Positions 19,560 through 29,215 of a stretch of DNA of 64,000 bases are shown here, one piece after another (positions within the stretch are counted from its first letter, which is position 1; each line of letters opens with the position of its first letter). The DNA is from Streptacidiphilus fuscans (GTDB lineage: Bacteria; Actinomycetota; Actinomycetes; Streptomycetales; Streptomycetaceae). The notes under the pieces were generated by a model. The model searched no databases and was not told the DNA's origin. It saw only the letters and a list, made by a program, of their open reading frames with translations. The position numbers were made by a program, and so were the translations under genes. The stretch is taken from positions 586,474 to 650,473 of the forward strand of contig NZ_JADPRT010000003.1 in the NCBI RefSeq assembly GCF_015690355.1, read 5' to 3'.

Positions 19560-20582
19560 ATGCCTATCGCAACGCCCGAGGTCTACAACGAGATGCTGGA
19601 CCGGGCCAAGGCAGGCAAGTTCGCCTACCCGGCGATCAACGTCACCTCCTCGCAGACCCTCAACGCGGCCCTGCGTGGCTTCGCCGAGGCGGAGAGCGAC
19701 GGCATCATCCAGATCTCCACCGGTGGGGCGGAGTTCCTGGGCGGCCAGTACAGCAAGGACATGGTGACCGGCGCGGTCGCCCTGGCCGAGTACGCGCACA
19801 TCATCGCCAAGAAGTACCCGGTCACGGTCGCGCTGCACACCGACCACTGCCCCAAGGACAAGCTGGACGGCTACGTCCGCCCGCTGCTGGCGATCTCCGC
19901 CGAGCGCGTGGCCCGTGGCGAGAACCCGCTCTTCCAGTCGCACATGTGGGACGGCTCCGCCGAGACCCTGGGCGACAATCTGGCCATCGCCGAGGAACTG
20001 CTGGCCCAGGCCCGCGCCGCCAAGATCATCCTTGAGGTCGAGATCACCCCGACCGGCGGCGAGGAGGACGGCGTCTCCCACGAGATCAACGACTCCCTCT
20101 ACACCACGGTCAACGACGCGGTGCGCACCGCCGAGGCCCTGGGTCTGGGCGAGAAGGGCCGCTACCTGCTGGCCGCCTCCTTCGGCAACGTCCACGGCGT
20201 CTACAAGCCGGGCAACGTCGTGCTCAAGCCGGAGCTGCTGCGCGAGCTGCAGGACGCGATCGGCAAGCAGTACGGCAAGACCGACCCGTTCGACTTCGTC
20301 TTCCACGGCGGCTCCGGCTCCTCCGCCGAGGAGATCGAGACCGCGCTGGAGAACGGCGTCGTCAAGATGAACCTCGACACCGACACCCAGTACGCCTTCA
20401 CCCGCCCCGTCGTGGACCACATGTTCCGGAACTACGACGGTGTGCTGAAGGTCGACGGCGAGGTCGGCAAGAAGTCCGCCTACGACCCGCGCACCTGGGG
20501 CAAGCTCGCCGAGGCGGGCATGGCCGCCCGCGTCGGCGAGGCTGCCAACCAGCTGCGTTCGGCGGGCAACAAGCTCAAGTAG
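19560..20582 (+). CDS. fbaA: Class II fructose-bisphosphate aldolase
   Basis: A 340-residue zinc-dependent aldolase that cleaves fructose 1,6-bisphosphate in glycolysis and makes it in gluconeogenesis. It shows the class II signature around ALHTDHCPKDK (catalytic Asp and zinc His), the EVEITPTGGEEDGV metal-site segment, and GNVHGVYKPGN and FHGGSGSS (phosphate and zinc His). This is the long (type A) form. ATG 19560 with AGGAG at 19546-19550 is the family start. It is followed by a 15-bp hairpin. Confidence 0.96.
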   Translation: MPIATPEVYNEMLDRAKAGKFAYPAINVTSSQTLNAALRGFAEAESDGIIQISTGGAEFLGGQYSKDMVTGAVALAEYAHIIAKKYPVTVALHTDHCPKDKLDGYVRPLLAISAERVARGENPLFQSHMWDGSAETLGDNLAIAEELLAQARAAKIILEVEITPTGGEEDGVSHEINDSLYTTVNDAVRTAEALGLGEKGRYLLAASFGNVHGVYKPGNVVLKPELLRELQDAIGKQYGKTDPFDFVFHGGSGSSAEEIETALENGVVKMNLDTDTQYAFTRPVVDHMFRNYDGVLKVDGEVGKKSAYDPRTWGKLAEAGMAARVGEAANQLRSAGNKLK

Positions 20583-20604
20583 GGCTTGGTCCGCAAGCTG
20601 TGCA

Positions 20605-20638
20605 GAAGGCCCCGGAACCTGGTGGTTCCGGGGCCTTC
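20605..20638. terminator. Terminator after fbaA
   Basis: A 15-bp perfect stem (20605-20619 with 20624-20638) and loop TGGT. It also serves the convergent DUF3151 gene. Confidence 0.88.
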
Positions 20639-20661
20639 GCGCGGTCTCTGTTCCTACGGGC

Positions 20662-21081
20662 CTACTGCTTGAGCTCGGCGTACGCCTCGGCGCTGCTGTC
20701 CTCGAGGAACTTCCAGCAGCGGGCGGCCTCGTCGGTCTCGCCGATGGAGTCGGCGGCGCGGGCCAGCGCGGCCAGGCAGCGCAGGAAGCCGCGGTTGGCG
20801 CGGTGCTCCCACGGGACCGGCCCGTGGCCCTTCCAGCCGGCACGGCGCAGCTGGTCGAGGCCGCGGTGGTAGCCGGTGCGGGCGTAGGCGTAGGACTCGA
20901 CCACTCGGCCGGCCGCGAAGGACTCGTCCGCCAGCTGCGCCCAGGCCAGGGAGAAGGTGGGGAACGCCGCCGCGATCTGCGCGGGCGAGGCGGACTCTTC
21001 GGCCATCTGCTTGTAGGGCTGCTCGTCCTCGGGCAGGAGGGTCGGCTCAGGTCCGCCGAGCAGGTTCTCGTGAATGGTCAT
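20662..21081 (-). CDS. DUF3151 family protein
   Basis: A 139-residue cytoplasmic helical protein that matches DUF3151 over its length (TIHENLLGGPEPTLLPEDE, then FPTFSLAWAQLADESF, then WEHRANRGFLRCLAALARAADSIGE). The function is unknown. In actinobacteria it is a common neighbour of the class II aldolase gene, as here. Start ATG 21081. Confidence 0.88.
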   Translation of the reverse strand: MTIHENLLGGPEPTLLPEDEQPYKQMAEESASPAQIAAAFPTFSLAWAQLADESFAAGRVVESYAYARTGYHRGLDQLRRAGWKGHGPVPWEHRANRGFLRCLAALARAADSIGETDEAARCWKFLEDSSAEAYAELKQ

Positions 21082-21223
21082 GGCAGTCAGTCTGCCACTC
21101 CGCCTTGGGCCCCAAGCCCCGTCGTTCGCATCGATCCGGTGCATCGTGCCCGGTCCATCGTGCACGGCCGATCGGGCCGACGCGTCGGGCTCACGCGTCA
21201 GGCCTGCGCGCACAGCCGACGCG

Positions 21224-22051
21224 TCAGGCCGGGACGCGCAGCGTCCAGGCTGACGGCTCGACGGTCCAGGTGCGCTCGTGGACCGGCGGGCTCAGCGCGT
21301 GGTCGGCCTCGTAGGTGAAGAGTCCGCCCGCGCCACCGGCCACCGTGACCTGCCGGGCCTGGACGGTGAGGGGTATCGCGCCGCGGCCGTTCCGGGCGCT
21401 GATCCGCACCTCCGCGCTGCCCTCACTGCTGCGCAGGGCGAGACCGCGCATCGGGTGGGCCGGGTCGGCCAGCAGCCTGCCGTCGGCCTCGACGCGCAGC
21501 GGCGGCTCGGCGGGCTCCCGCGCGGAGGGCGATGCCAGGGCCTGGACCACCCTGCGACCCACAGTTGTCCACCAGGCGGACGCTACCGTGTTCGCCCTGG
21601 GCGAACAGGCCCCCGGGATCCGGACTGCGTCCAACACCACGCCGCCGTGCTCGTCGACCAGCAGGTCGAGCGACCGGTCCGCGCCGCCCACCACGGCCCG
21701 CGCGGCCCGGACCGGATGCGTCGCCGCGCCCAGCGCTCGCGCCACCTCGACCCGGTGCCCTCGGCCCACCGGGATCACCCCGACCGGGGCCGCGCCCAGC
21801 GTCGCCTGCTGGTGGAGGAGTTGGACGACCTGCTGGAGGTAGCGGTCGTCGCCGATCACCACCGGTCGCCGCCGACCCCGTCTGGCCAGCACTCGCTCAA
21901 GATCGAGCAGGCTCTCCGGCACCACCGCCTTCATCGGCAGCGCCGCGCCCAGCACGTCCCTGGCAACCCGCACCGACTCGCCGTCGTGCGACAGCGCCGC
22001 CGGTGAGACCAGGACCAACACGGGCTCACCCACCGAACGCTCAGCCGACAC
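21224..22051 (-). CDS. Diacylglycerol-kinase-like protein
   Basis: A 275-residue protein resembling the DAGK/lipid-kinase fold seen beside purA in streptomycetes. The nucleotide-binding GGDGT motif of active diacylglycerol kinases is not seen; the equivalent region reads VVIGDDRYLQQVVQLL and GVIPVGRG. Kinase activity is therefore doubtful, and a lipid- or nucleotide-binding role is only possible. Its start lies 132 bases from the divergent purA start. Confidence 0.65.
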   Translation of the reverse strand: MSAERSVGEPVLVLVSPAALSHDGESVRVARDVLGAALPMKAVVPESLLDLERVLARRGRRRPVVIGDDRYLQQVVQLLHQQATLGAAPVGVIPVGRGHRVEVARALGAATHPVRAARAVVGGADRSLDLLVDEHGGVVLDAVRIPGACSPRANTVASAWWTTVGRRVVQALASPSAREPAEPPLRVEADGRLLADPAHPMRGLALRSSEGSAEVRISARNGRGAIPLTVQARQVTVAGGAGGLFTYEADHALSPPVHERTWTVEPSAWTLRVPA

Positions 22052-22084
22052 CGCGGTCCTTCCTCGGGTAATCTCTCGGTGTAA

Positions 22085-23467
<1,383 letters not shown>

Positions 23468-23488
23468 CAGCAGCCGATCCGGCTGATC

Positions 23489-23519
23489 AGGCCCCCGCCC
23501 CTTCGGGCGGGGGCCTTTT
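23489..23519 (+). terminator. Rho-independent terminator of purA
   Basis: A 12-bp perfect stem (AGGCCCCCGCCC with GGGCGGGGGCCT) with loop CTTC, ending in TTTT. Confidence 0.9.
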
Positions 23520-23558
23520 CGCGCCCACCCGCAACCCCACGACCCACCTCCCTTTGTT

Positions 23559-23607
23559 TGCACTAATGCAGATACTGATTGCATCTAGTTCAAATGGGCA
23601 TTATGTT
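23559..23607 (+). promoter_or_regulatory. Predicted promoter and operator of the GNAT operon
   Basis: TTGCAT (23579-23584), a 17-base spacer and TATGTT (23602-23607) place the start of transcription on the ATG at 23614. Overlapping the -35 box are TGCA-CTAA-TGCA (23559-23570) and ATGCA-N9-TGCAT (23566-23584). The stretch is unusually AT-rich for this genome. Operator status is inferred. Confidence 0.5.
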
Positions 23608-23613
23608 TCGAGC

Positions 23614-24210
23614 ATGACCGCGAAGACGCCCCTTCCCGTCGCGCTGACCGGCCGGCACATCCGCCTTGAGCCGCTCACCGTCGACCACGCCCCCGCCCTC
23701 TGGGAGTCGCTGCGCCCGTCGGTGGACGACGTGTTCCGTTGGCTCCGGGCGACCCCGCGCAGCGGCGAGGAGCTGGCCGAGGTCATCGAAGCGCTGCTGA
23801 ACGGCCCGGACCGCTGCCTCGGCTTCGCCGTCGTCGACCTGACGACTGGGCGGCCCGTGGGTTGGACCACCTATCTGGACATCCAGGAGCAGCACGAACG
23901 CCTGGAGATCGGCTGGACCTGGTACGCCCGCTCGCACTGGCGCACCGCCACCAACACCGAGGCCAAGCTGCTGCTGCTCACCCACGCCTTCGAGGATCTC
24001 GGCTACGGCCGGGTCCAGTGGAAGACCGACATCCGCAACGAGCGCTCCCAGAACGCCATCGCCCGCCTCGGAGCGCAGCGCGAGGGAGTGCTGCGGCGCC
24101 AGGTGCAGCGCGCGGACGGGACCTGGCGCGACAGCGTCTACTTCGGCATGAACATCGACGAGTGGCCGGCGGCCAAGGCCAGGCTCACCGAACGACTCGC
24201 AAAGGGCTGA
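23614..24210 (+). CDS. GNAT N-acetyltransferase, RimJ/RimL type
   Basis: 198 residues. The pattern LTGRHIRLEPLTVDHAPALWE at the N-terminus and EIGWTWYARSHWRTATNTEAKLLLL in the core (the acetyl-CoA-binding region) is that of RimJ/RimL-like acetyltransferases, often acting on ribosomal protein N-termini or small amines. NERSQNAIARLGAQREGVLRRQ is the typical C-terminal motif. ATG 23614 has no Shine-Dalgarno but fits a leaderless start. The next acetyltransferase gene follows after 11 bases, so the two are probably co-transcribed. The substrate is unknown. Confidence 0.9.
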   Translation: MTAKTPLPVALTGRHIRLEPLTVDHAPALWESLRPSVDDVFRWLRATPRSGEELAEVIEALLNGPDRCLGFAVVDLTTGRPVGWTTYLDIQEQHERLEIGWTWYARSHWRTATNTEAKLLLLTHAFEDLGYGRVQWKTDIRNERSQNAIARLGAQREGVLRRQVQRADGTWRDSVYFGMNIDEWPAAKARLTERLAKG

Positions 24211-24221
24211 ATCTCATCATC

Positions 24222-24686
24222 ATGGCTGACACGACCATCAGCGCCCCGACCGTCTCCGCCCCCACCGCCGAGGACTACCCGCGCTGGCGCGAGCTCTTCA
24301 TCGGCTATGCCACGTTCTACCACGTCGAACTGACGGAGGAACGGCTCGCGGAGTCCTGGGCCTGGATCCACGACGTAAACCACCCCGTCGAGTGCCTGCT
24401 GGCGCGCGACGCTGACGGAACCGCGATCGGGCTGGCGCACTTCGCCCCCGACCACTCCCCGCTGCGCGGCACCCGCGGCTTCCTGCACGACCTCTTCGTG
24501 GACCCGGCCCGACGCGGCAGCGGTGCCGTGGACGCCCTCCTCGGCGAGCTGCGCCGGATCGCCCGCGAGCGGGGCTGGTACCAGATCCGCTGGAACACCG
24601 CCGACGACAACTACCGCGCCCGCGCGGTCTACGACCGGCATGGCGAGAAGACCCCGTTCCTGCTCTACGTGATGCCCGCCGAGTGA
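24222..24686 (+). CDS. GNAT N-acetyltransferase
   Basis: 154 residues with the GNAT core: LHDLFVDPARRGSGAVDALLGELRRIARERGW is motif A (acetyl-CoA pyrophosphate loop) and RWNTADDNYRARAVYDRHG is motif B. It resembles small amine or diamine-type acetyltransferases. It is likely translated from the same transcript as the preceding acetyltransferase, from which it is separated by 11 bases. Confidence 0.9.
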   Translation: MADTTISAPTVSAPTAEDYPRWRELFIGYATFYHVELTEERLAESWAWIHDVNHPVECLLARDADGTAIGLAHFAPDHSPLRGTRGFLHDLFVDPARRGSGAVDALLGELRRIARERGWYQIRWNTADDNYRARAVYDRHGEKTPFLLYVMPAE

Positions 24687-24832
24687 GGCGGTTCGGCTGA
24701 GGCCCGCGGGGCCGCATGCCGCATCACCCCTGGTGGCTTGGAGGATCGGCTGACAGCTTGTCGCCCTGCCCCCGGATCATCAGACAGGATGTCGGTACCG
24801 GGGGCGGTAAGGCGAAAAATACGCTGGTGGGC

Positions 24833-26206
24833 ATGACGATCTCCCCAGGCCCCTCTGTTGACGCAGACCCGGCGCTCGGCCAGGCGGTCAAGGCTGCCGA
24901 CCGTGCCCACGTCTTCCACTCGTGGTCCGCGCAGTCCGTGATCGACCCCCTCGCCGTGGCCGGGGCCGAGGGCTCGTACTTCTGGGACTTCGAGGGAAAG
25001 CGCTACCTCGACTTCTCCTCCCAGCTGGTCAACACCAACATCGGCCACCAGCACCCGAAGGTCGTCGCCGCGATCCAGGAGCAGGCCGCCAAGCTCTGCA
25101 CCTTCGCGCCGGCCTTCGCGATCGAGGCCCGCTCCGAGGCGGCTCGGCTGATCGCCGAGCGCACCCCGGGCGACCTCGACAAGATCTTCTTCACCAACGG
25201 CGGCGCCGAGGCCAACGAGAACGCCATCCGCATGGCGCGCCTGCACACCGGCCGCCAGAAGGTGCTCTCCACCTACCGCTCGTACCACGGCGCCACGGCC
25301 AACGCGATCGCCCTGACCGGCGACCCGCGTCGCTGGCAGAACGAGATCGGCGTCTCGGGCGTCGTGCACTTCTGGGGTCCGTACCCGTACCGCTCCAACT
25401 TCCACGCCGGGAACGAGGCGCAGGAGTGCGAGCGCGCGCTTGCGCACCTGGAGCAGGTCATCGCGTTCGAGGGTCCGCAGACCGTCGCCGCGATCATCCT
25501 GGAGACCGTCGTCGGCACCGCCGGCATCCTTATCCCCCCGGCGGGCTACCTCGCGGGCGTCCGTGAGATCTGCGACCGCTACGGGATCGTCTTCATCCTG
25601 GACGAGGTCATGGCCGGCTTCGGCCGCACCGGCGAGTGGTTCGCCGCCGACCACTGGGGCGTCACCCCCGACCTGCTGACCTTCGCCAAGGGCGTCAACT
25701 CCGGTTACGTCCCGCTGGGCGGCGTCGCGATCAGCGGCGAGATCGCCGCGACCTTCGCCGAGCGCCCGTTCCCCGGCGGCCTGACCTACTCGGGCCACCC
25801 GCTGGCCTGCGCCTCCGCTGTGGCGACGATCAACGCCATGGCCGAGGAGGGCATCGTCGAGAACGCCAAGCACATCGGCGAGACCGTCATCGGCCCCGAG
25901 CTCCGGGCCATGGCCGAGCGTCACCCGTCCGTGGGCGAGGTCCGCGGCCTGGGCGTCTTCTGGGCGGTCGAGCTGGTGAAGAACCGCGAGACCCGCGAGC
26001 CGATCACCCCCTACAACGCGGCGGGCGCCGCCAACGCGCCGATCGCCGAGCTGGCGGCGGAGTGCAAGAAGCGCGGGCTGTGGCCGTTCACCAACATGAA
26101 CCGCTTCCACGTCGTGCCGCCGTGCAACGTCAGCGAGTCCGAGGTCAAGGAGGGTCTCGCGATCCTCGACGAGGTCCTCACGCTGACCGACGCGCACACG
26201 GTCTGA
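24833..26206 (+). CDS. Class III PLP aminotransferase (aspartate aminotransferase family)
   Basis: A 457-residue omega-type aminotransferase. The PLP-binding lysine is K286 in LLTFAKGVNSGYVPLGG, preceded by the ILDEVMAGFGRTGEWFA signature. FFTNGGAEANENAIRMAR binds the cofactor phosphate. It is closest by eye to taurine/beta-alanine/GABA-pyruvate transaminases, but the amino donor is undetermined. ATG 24833 is preferred by family length. The GntR regulator directly downstream may control amine catabolism with it; this is inference from neighbourhood. Confidence 0.88.
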   Translation: MTISPGPSVDADPALGQAVKAADRAHVFHSWSAQSVIDPLAVAGAEGSYFWDFEGKRYLDFSSQLVNTNIGHQHPKVVAAIQEQAAKLCTFAPAFAIEARSEAARLIAERTPGDLDKIFFTNGGAEANENAIRMARLHTGRQKVLSTYRSYHGATANAIALTGDPRRWQNEIGVSGVVHFWGPYPYRSNFHAGNEAQECERALAHLEQVIAFEGPQTVAAIILETVVGTAGILIPPAGYLAGVREICDRYGIVFILDEVMAGFGRTGEWFAADHWGVTPDLLTFAKGVNSGYVPLGGVAISGEIAATFAERPFPGGLTYSGHPLACASAVATINAMAEEGIVENAKHIGETVIGPELRAMAERHPSVGEVRGLGVFWAVELVKNRETREPITPYNAAGAANAPIAELAAECKKRGLWPFTNMNRFHVVPPCNVSESEVKEGLAILDEVLTLTDAHTV

Positions 26207-26296
26207 GTCCGGGCACTGTCGACGTGTACATGCCCTGACCTGCAGGTTTATTGGTCGGATGACTTCACCAGGTCGTGACTTCTCCTGAATCACATT

Positions 26297-26332
26297 GGCC
26301 CCGCAACCCCTCCGAACGGGGGATGCGGGGCC
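26297..26332 (+). terminator. Terminator after the class III aminotransferase
   Basis: GGCCCCGCA (from 26297) pairs with TGCGGGGCC (to 26332), with additional inner C/G pairing around one mismatch. Confidence 0.8.
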
Positions 26333-26434
26333 TTACCATTGGGAGGCCTGGACCGGCAGTATGCGGATGACAGGGGACCAACCAGGTGGAAGCGGGCAAG
26401 TAGATCAGTCGGGAAGAAGGCGGAGGCAACGGTC

Positions 26435-27181
26435 ATGCCGAGTGGCAGAGCCCCCGAGCGCCCTTTCCCGGCCGTGGTCCAGCGCAGTTCACTGCGCGAG
26501 CAGGTCGCCGGGGCGCTCCGTGAGGAGCTGATGGCCGGTCGCCTCGCCGCCGGCCGCCACTTCACCGTCAAGGAGATCGCCGAGCTCTACGGCGTCTCCG
26601 CCACCCCGGTCCGCGAGGCCCTCGTCGACCTGGCGGCCCAGGGCCTGCTTGTGGTCGAGCAGGGCCGCGGGTTCGCCGTGCCGCGCTACACCTGGGACGA
26701 CTTCATCGACATCGTCGAGGCCAGGTCGCTGGTGATCGACGGCATCTTCCGCCGCGGGCGCCCACGCATGGCCTTTCTCGACGGCACGGCCGTCCCGTCC
26801 CTGCGCCGTCGCGCGGACGCGGCGGTCCGGGCGGCGCGCACCGGACAGCTGGACGTCCTGGTCGGCTGCGACCGCCGCTTCTGGGCGGAGCTCGGCAGGT
26901 TCGCCGGGAACCGGCGCATCAGCGACTACCTGGACCAGCTCCGGGTCCAGTACTGGATCTTCGCCTCCGCGTACCTGCGGGGCCGCGAGGACCTGGCCGC
27001 GTTCTGCTGGTCCCGCCATCTGGAGCTGGTCGAGCGGATCGAGGCCCGCGACATCCCCGGCGTCCACCGGATGCTGGTCGACTACAACGACGAGTCCCTC
27101 CGCCAGATGTCCATGCTCTGCGGCGAGCCGCTCCCGCAGGTCCCGGGGCAGCGCGCGCCCGTCCCCGAACCGGGTCCGTGA
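26435..27181 (+). CDS. GntR-family transcriptional regulator (FadR/FCD type)
   Basis: 248 residues. An N-terminal winged HTH (about 18-80: LREQVAGALREELMAGRLAAGRHF, then VKEIAELYGVSATPVREALVDL) is followed by an all-helical FCD effector domain (about 90-220), in which the metal-site histidines are only partly conserved (SRHLELVERI). ATG 26435 has GGAGG at 26422-26426, spacing 8. The likely target is the adjacent aminotransferase gene or its own promoter; the ligand is unknown. Confidence 0.92.
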   Translation: MPSGRAPERPFPAVVQRSSLREQVAGALREELMAGRLAAGRHFTVKEIAELYGVSATPVREALVDLAAQGLLVVEQGRGFAVPRYTWDDFIDIVEARSLVIDGIFRRGRPRMAFLDGTAVPSLRRRADAAVRAARTGQLDVLVGCDRRFWAELGRFAGNRRISDYLDQLRVQYWIFASAYLRGREDLAAFCWSRHLELVERIEARDIPGVHRMLVDYNDESLRQMSMLCGEPLPQVPGQRAPVPEPGP

Positions 27182-27279
27182 CCGCGGGCAACGCAGTAGG
27201 GTGGACAGCCCCGGATCGCCGCTGCGATCGGCAGTCTGTGATCGTTGTCCGAGAACCCCGTCGACACCGTCAGGAGAGC

Positions 27280-27930
27280 GTGTTGGCCTGTGACGTCTGG
27301 CTCGTCCCACTGGTCGACCTGCTGGTGCTCAGCCCTGACAACCCGTTCGCCGAGGACCTGGAGATCTACAACGGGTCCCTGACGGCCGCCGGGCTGCCGC
27401 AGGTGCCGGTCTTCCAGTACATGCCGGGCCTGAGCGGCGACGTCGAGCCGGTCGCGGCGTTCGACTACGACTCGCTGCACTTCCTGCGCCGCGCGTACCT
27501 GCTCCAGCTGACCGGCCTCGACGTCACGCCGGTGGACGAGCTGGGCGGCGACTACGAGCAGTTGCTGGAGATGTTCGAGTCGACGGCCGAGCAGAGTCAC
27601 CTGGTCTGGCACTTCGACCACGCCGGGGCGTACGTCCCGCTGGACTTCGACCTCCCGGTCGTCGACGACGCGCTGCTCGCCACCGGCGGCCCGCTGGGTT
27701 CGGTGCAGCGGCTCCTCAAGGAGCTGGAGGCAGTGGCCCCGCACATCGGGATCGACCCGGCGCTCCCGCCCGTCCCGGTCCGCCCGGTCGCGCCGACGAC
27801 GCTCGAAGGCCCCGCGTTTCCCCCTCCGGGGCAGGACGGCCCCTACTCCCGCGAACGCCACGCCTGGACCGGCCTCCACGCCGCGGCGACGCGCGCCCTC
27901 GCGCAGGGGTCGATGATCGTCTTCGCCTGA
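27280..27930 (+). CDS. Hypothetical protein
   Basis: A 216-residue protein I do not recognise beyond its being a soluble, acidic, mixed alpha/beta chain (ACDVWLVPLVDLLVLSPDNPF near the N-terminus, Pro-rich 165-195). It has no signal peptide or membrane segment. GTG 27280 and TTG 27283 are both possible starts behind AGGAG (27272-27276). The spacing favours TTG; GTG is listed as the more usual codon. It lies 98 bases after the GntR gene, so co-transcription is possible. Confidence 0.75.
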   Translation: MLACDVWLVPLVDLLVLSPDNPFAEDLEIYNGSLTAAGLPQVPVFQYMPGLSGDVEPVAAFDYDSLHFLRRAYLLQLTGLDVTPVDELGGDYEQLLEMFESTAEQSHLVWHFDHAGAYVPLDFDLPVVDDALLATGGPLGSVQRLLKELEAVAPHIGIDPALPPVPVRPVAPTTLEGPAFPPPGQDGPYSRERHAWTGLHAAATRALAQGSMIVFA

Positions 27931-27942
27931 GGGAGCCCTTTC

Positions 27943-28089
27943 GCTCTCGCAGGTAGTTGCAGCACACAAGGGGCGGGGGGAACTGCGCGAAAGCCACCCT
28001 GCGAGGTAGAGCCCCGAACGTTGAGGCCATCCGCACGGGGTGGTTGTTCGCGCAGTTCGCCGCGCCCCTGAGCAGAGTGCAACGTCCCC
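27943..28089. repeat. Full copy of the ~140-bp palindromic repeat
   Basis: GTTGCA near the left end and TGCAAC near the right end are outer arms. Inside are AAGGGGCGGGG...AACTGCGCGA and its inverted partner TCGCGCAGTT...CGCGCCCCT, around a core with CCATCCGCAC. It occupies the space between two convergent genes (27930 and 28101). Related copies lie at 10765, 30486, 42381 and 46313. Confidence 0.85.
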
Positions 28090-28100
28090 TCTGCGGAAGG

Positions 28101-28892
28101 TCAACGCAGCGGGGACTCCGGGGGCCGCTGCCGGGGCATCGTGGGGCGGTTGCCGATCGTGGGGAGGACGCGGACCTGCGCGTTCGCGCCCTCGACGCGG
28201 CCGCCCCAGGTACCCGCCGTCTGCGTCGGCAGCTGGGTCATGGAGGCGCGGAACTCCAGCATCCACTCCGAGGTCTCGGCGCGGACCATGTCCGACACGT
28301 CCTCACAGAACCGGCGCAGCACGCCGAGACACCGCTCCGCGGCCTCGCTCGCGGTGCCCTCGGTCGGGCCGAGCACCTCGCGGACGCACTCCGACGCCCA
28401 GTCGAACTGGAACGCCTCCAGCCGTCGCTGCAGCGCATGCGCGGTGCTGACGTCCCGCATCCAGCCGCTGGTCAGACCGAAGACGCGGTCGGCCAGCAGG
28501 CTGCACCCCGCGAGCAGGAGCAGCACGTAGCCCCAGTCCTGGCCCGGCCGCCAGACGCCCGTCAGGGCGATCATCGGCATGACCGCGCCGCCCACGGCGA
28601 GCAGCGCCGCCATCCCGCGCAGCAGCCGCGCGCCGCCGCGCTTCCAGCGGCGGTCGCGGTGGTACCAGTCGATCGCCTCGACCGCGCGCTCCTCCGACCA
28701 GCGGTACAGCTCCTCCAGACGCTCCGCGGGCTCGCCCCAGTCGCCCAGGGGGAACTGGCGCACGCTCAGGTCACGTCCACCACCTGCCGAGCGCGGCGCG
28801 GGCACGGCTGGAGCCGCCGTGGCTGACGTGTCCTCAGCCCCGGCCTCCTTGCCCCAGGAGGACTCCTCGGGCTGCATCTCCGGCTGGCTCAC
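28101..28892 (-). CDS. SLATT-domain-like two-helix membrane protein
   Basis: 263 residues. A disordered N-terminus (1-45) is followed by an amphipathic helix with WSEERAVEAIDWYHRDRRWKR. Two transmembrane helices come next (about 92-112 and 118-138), then a long cytoplasmic helical region (AHALQRRLEAFQFDWASECVREVL). This is the plan of the SLATT family of two-TM proteins, some of which are effectors in nucleotide-sensing defence systems. No sensor or cyclase gene is nearby. The gene sits upstream of purD and is divergent from it, so it may be a domesticated member. GTG start with GGGAG ahead. Confidence 0.75.
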   Translation of the reverse strand: MSQPEMQPEESSWGKEAGAEDTSATAAPAVPAPRSAGGGRDLSVRQFPLGDWGEPAERLEELYRWSEERAVEAIDWYHRDRRWKRGGARLLRGMAALLAVGGAVMPMIALTGVWRPGQDWGYVLLLLAGCSLLADRVFGLTSGWMRDVSTAHALQRRLEAFQFDWASECVREVLGPTEGTASEAAERCLGVLRRFCEDVSDMVRAETSEWMLEFRASMTQLPTQTAGTWGGRVEGANAQVRVLPTIGNRPTMPRQRPPESPLR

Positions 28893-29215
28893 CGTGGAAC
28901 TCCCTGTCCTTCGGCCTGCTCGGCTTCCAAGAGCTACTTCTTACCGCCAAATGGCTGACCGTGGTGGCGGTTCAGGTCGGATTGTTGTGCGAAATCGTGC
29001 AGGTTTCGCATGGTCGGCGCAGGGATCCGGCTCTCTGCGGCCCGTGCATATCTCACCCCTACGAGTGGGTGTTTCGTTGGCACGGATCTGACCGGTTGCC
29101 GGATTGTTGCGAATTGTCTCTTTGGTTGTGATGAAGCGGAGATGGACGAGGCGCGCGGCGTGCCCGGCACCCGGCCGGAACCCGGCCCTCCTGCTAGGCA
29201 CTAGGCTCTGGGGGT
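28893..29215. promoter_or_regulatory. Divergent promoter region upstream of purD
   Basis: A 323-base region without a gene. It contains TGCGAAA-N9-TTTCGCA (28988-29010), a 7-bp inverted repeat that could be an operator, and a short CACCC/GGGTG hairpin (29054-29071). TAGGCT at 29202-29207 ends 8 bases before the purD GTG, suggesting that transcription starts at or next to the start codon. No PRPP or guanine riboswitch was recognised. Confidence 0.5.
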
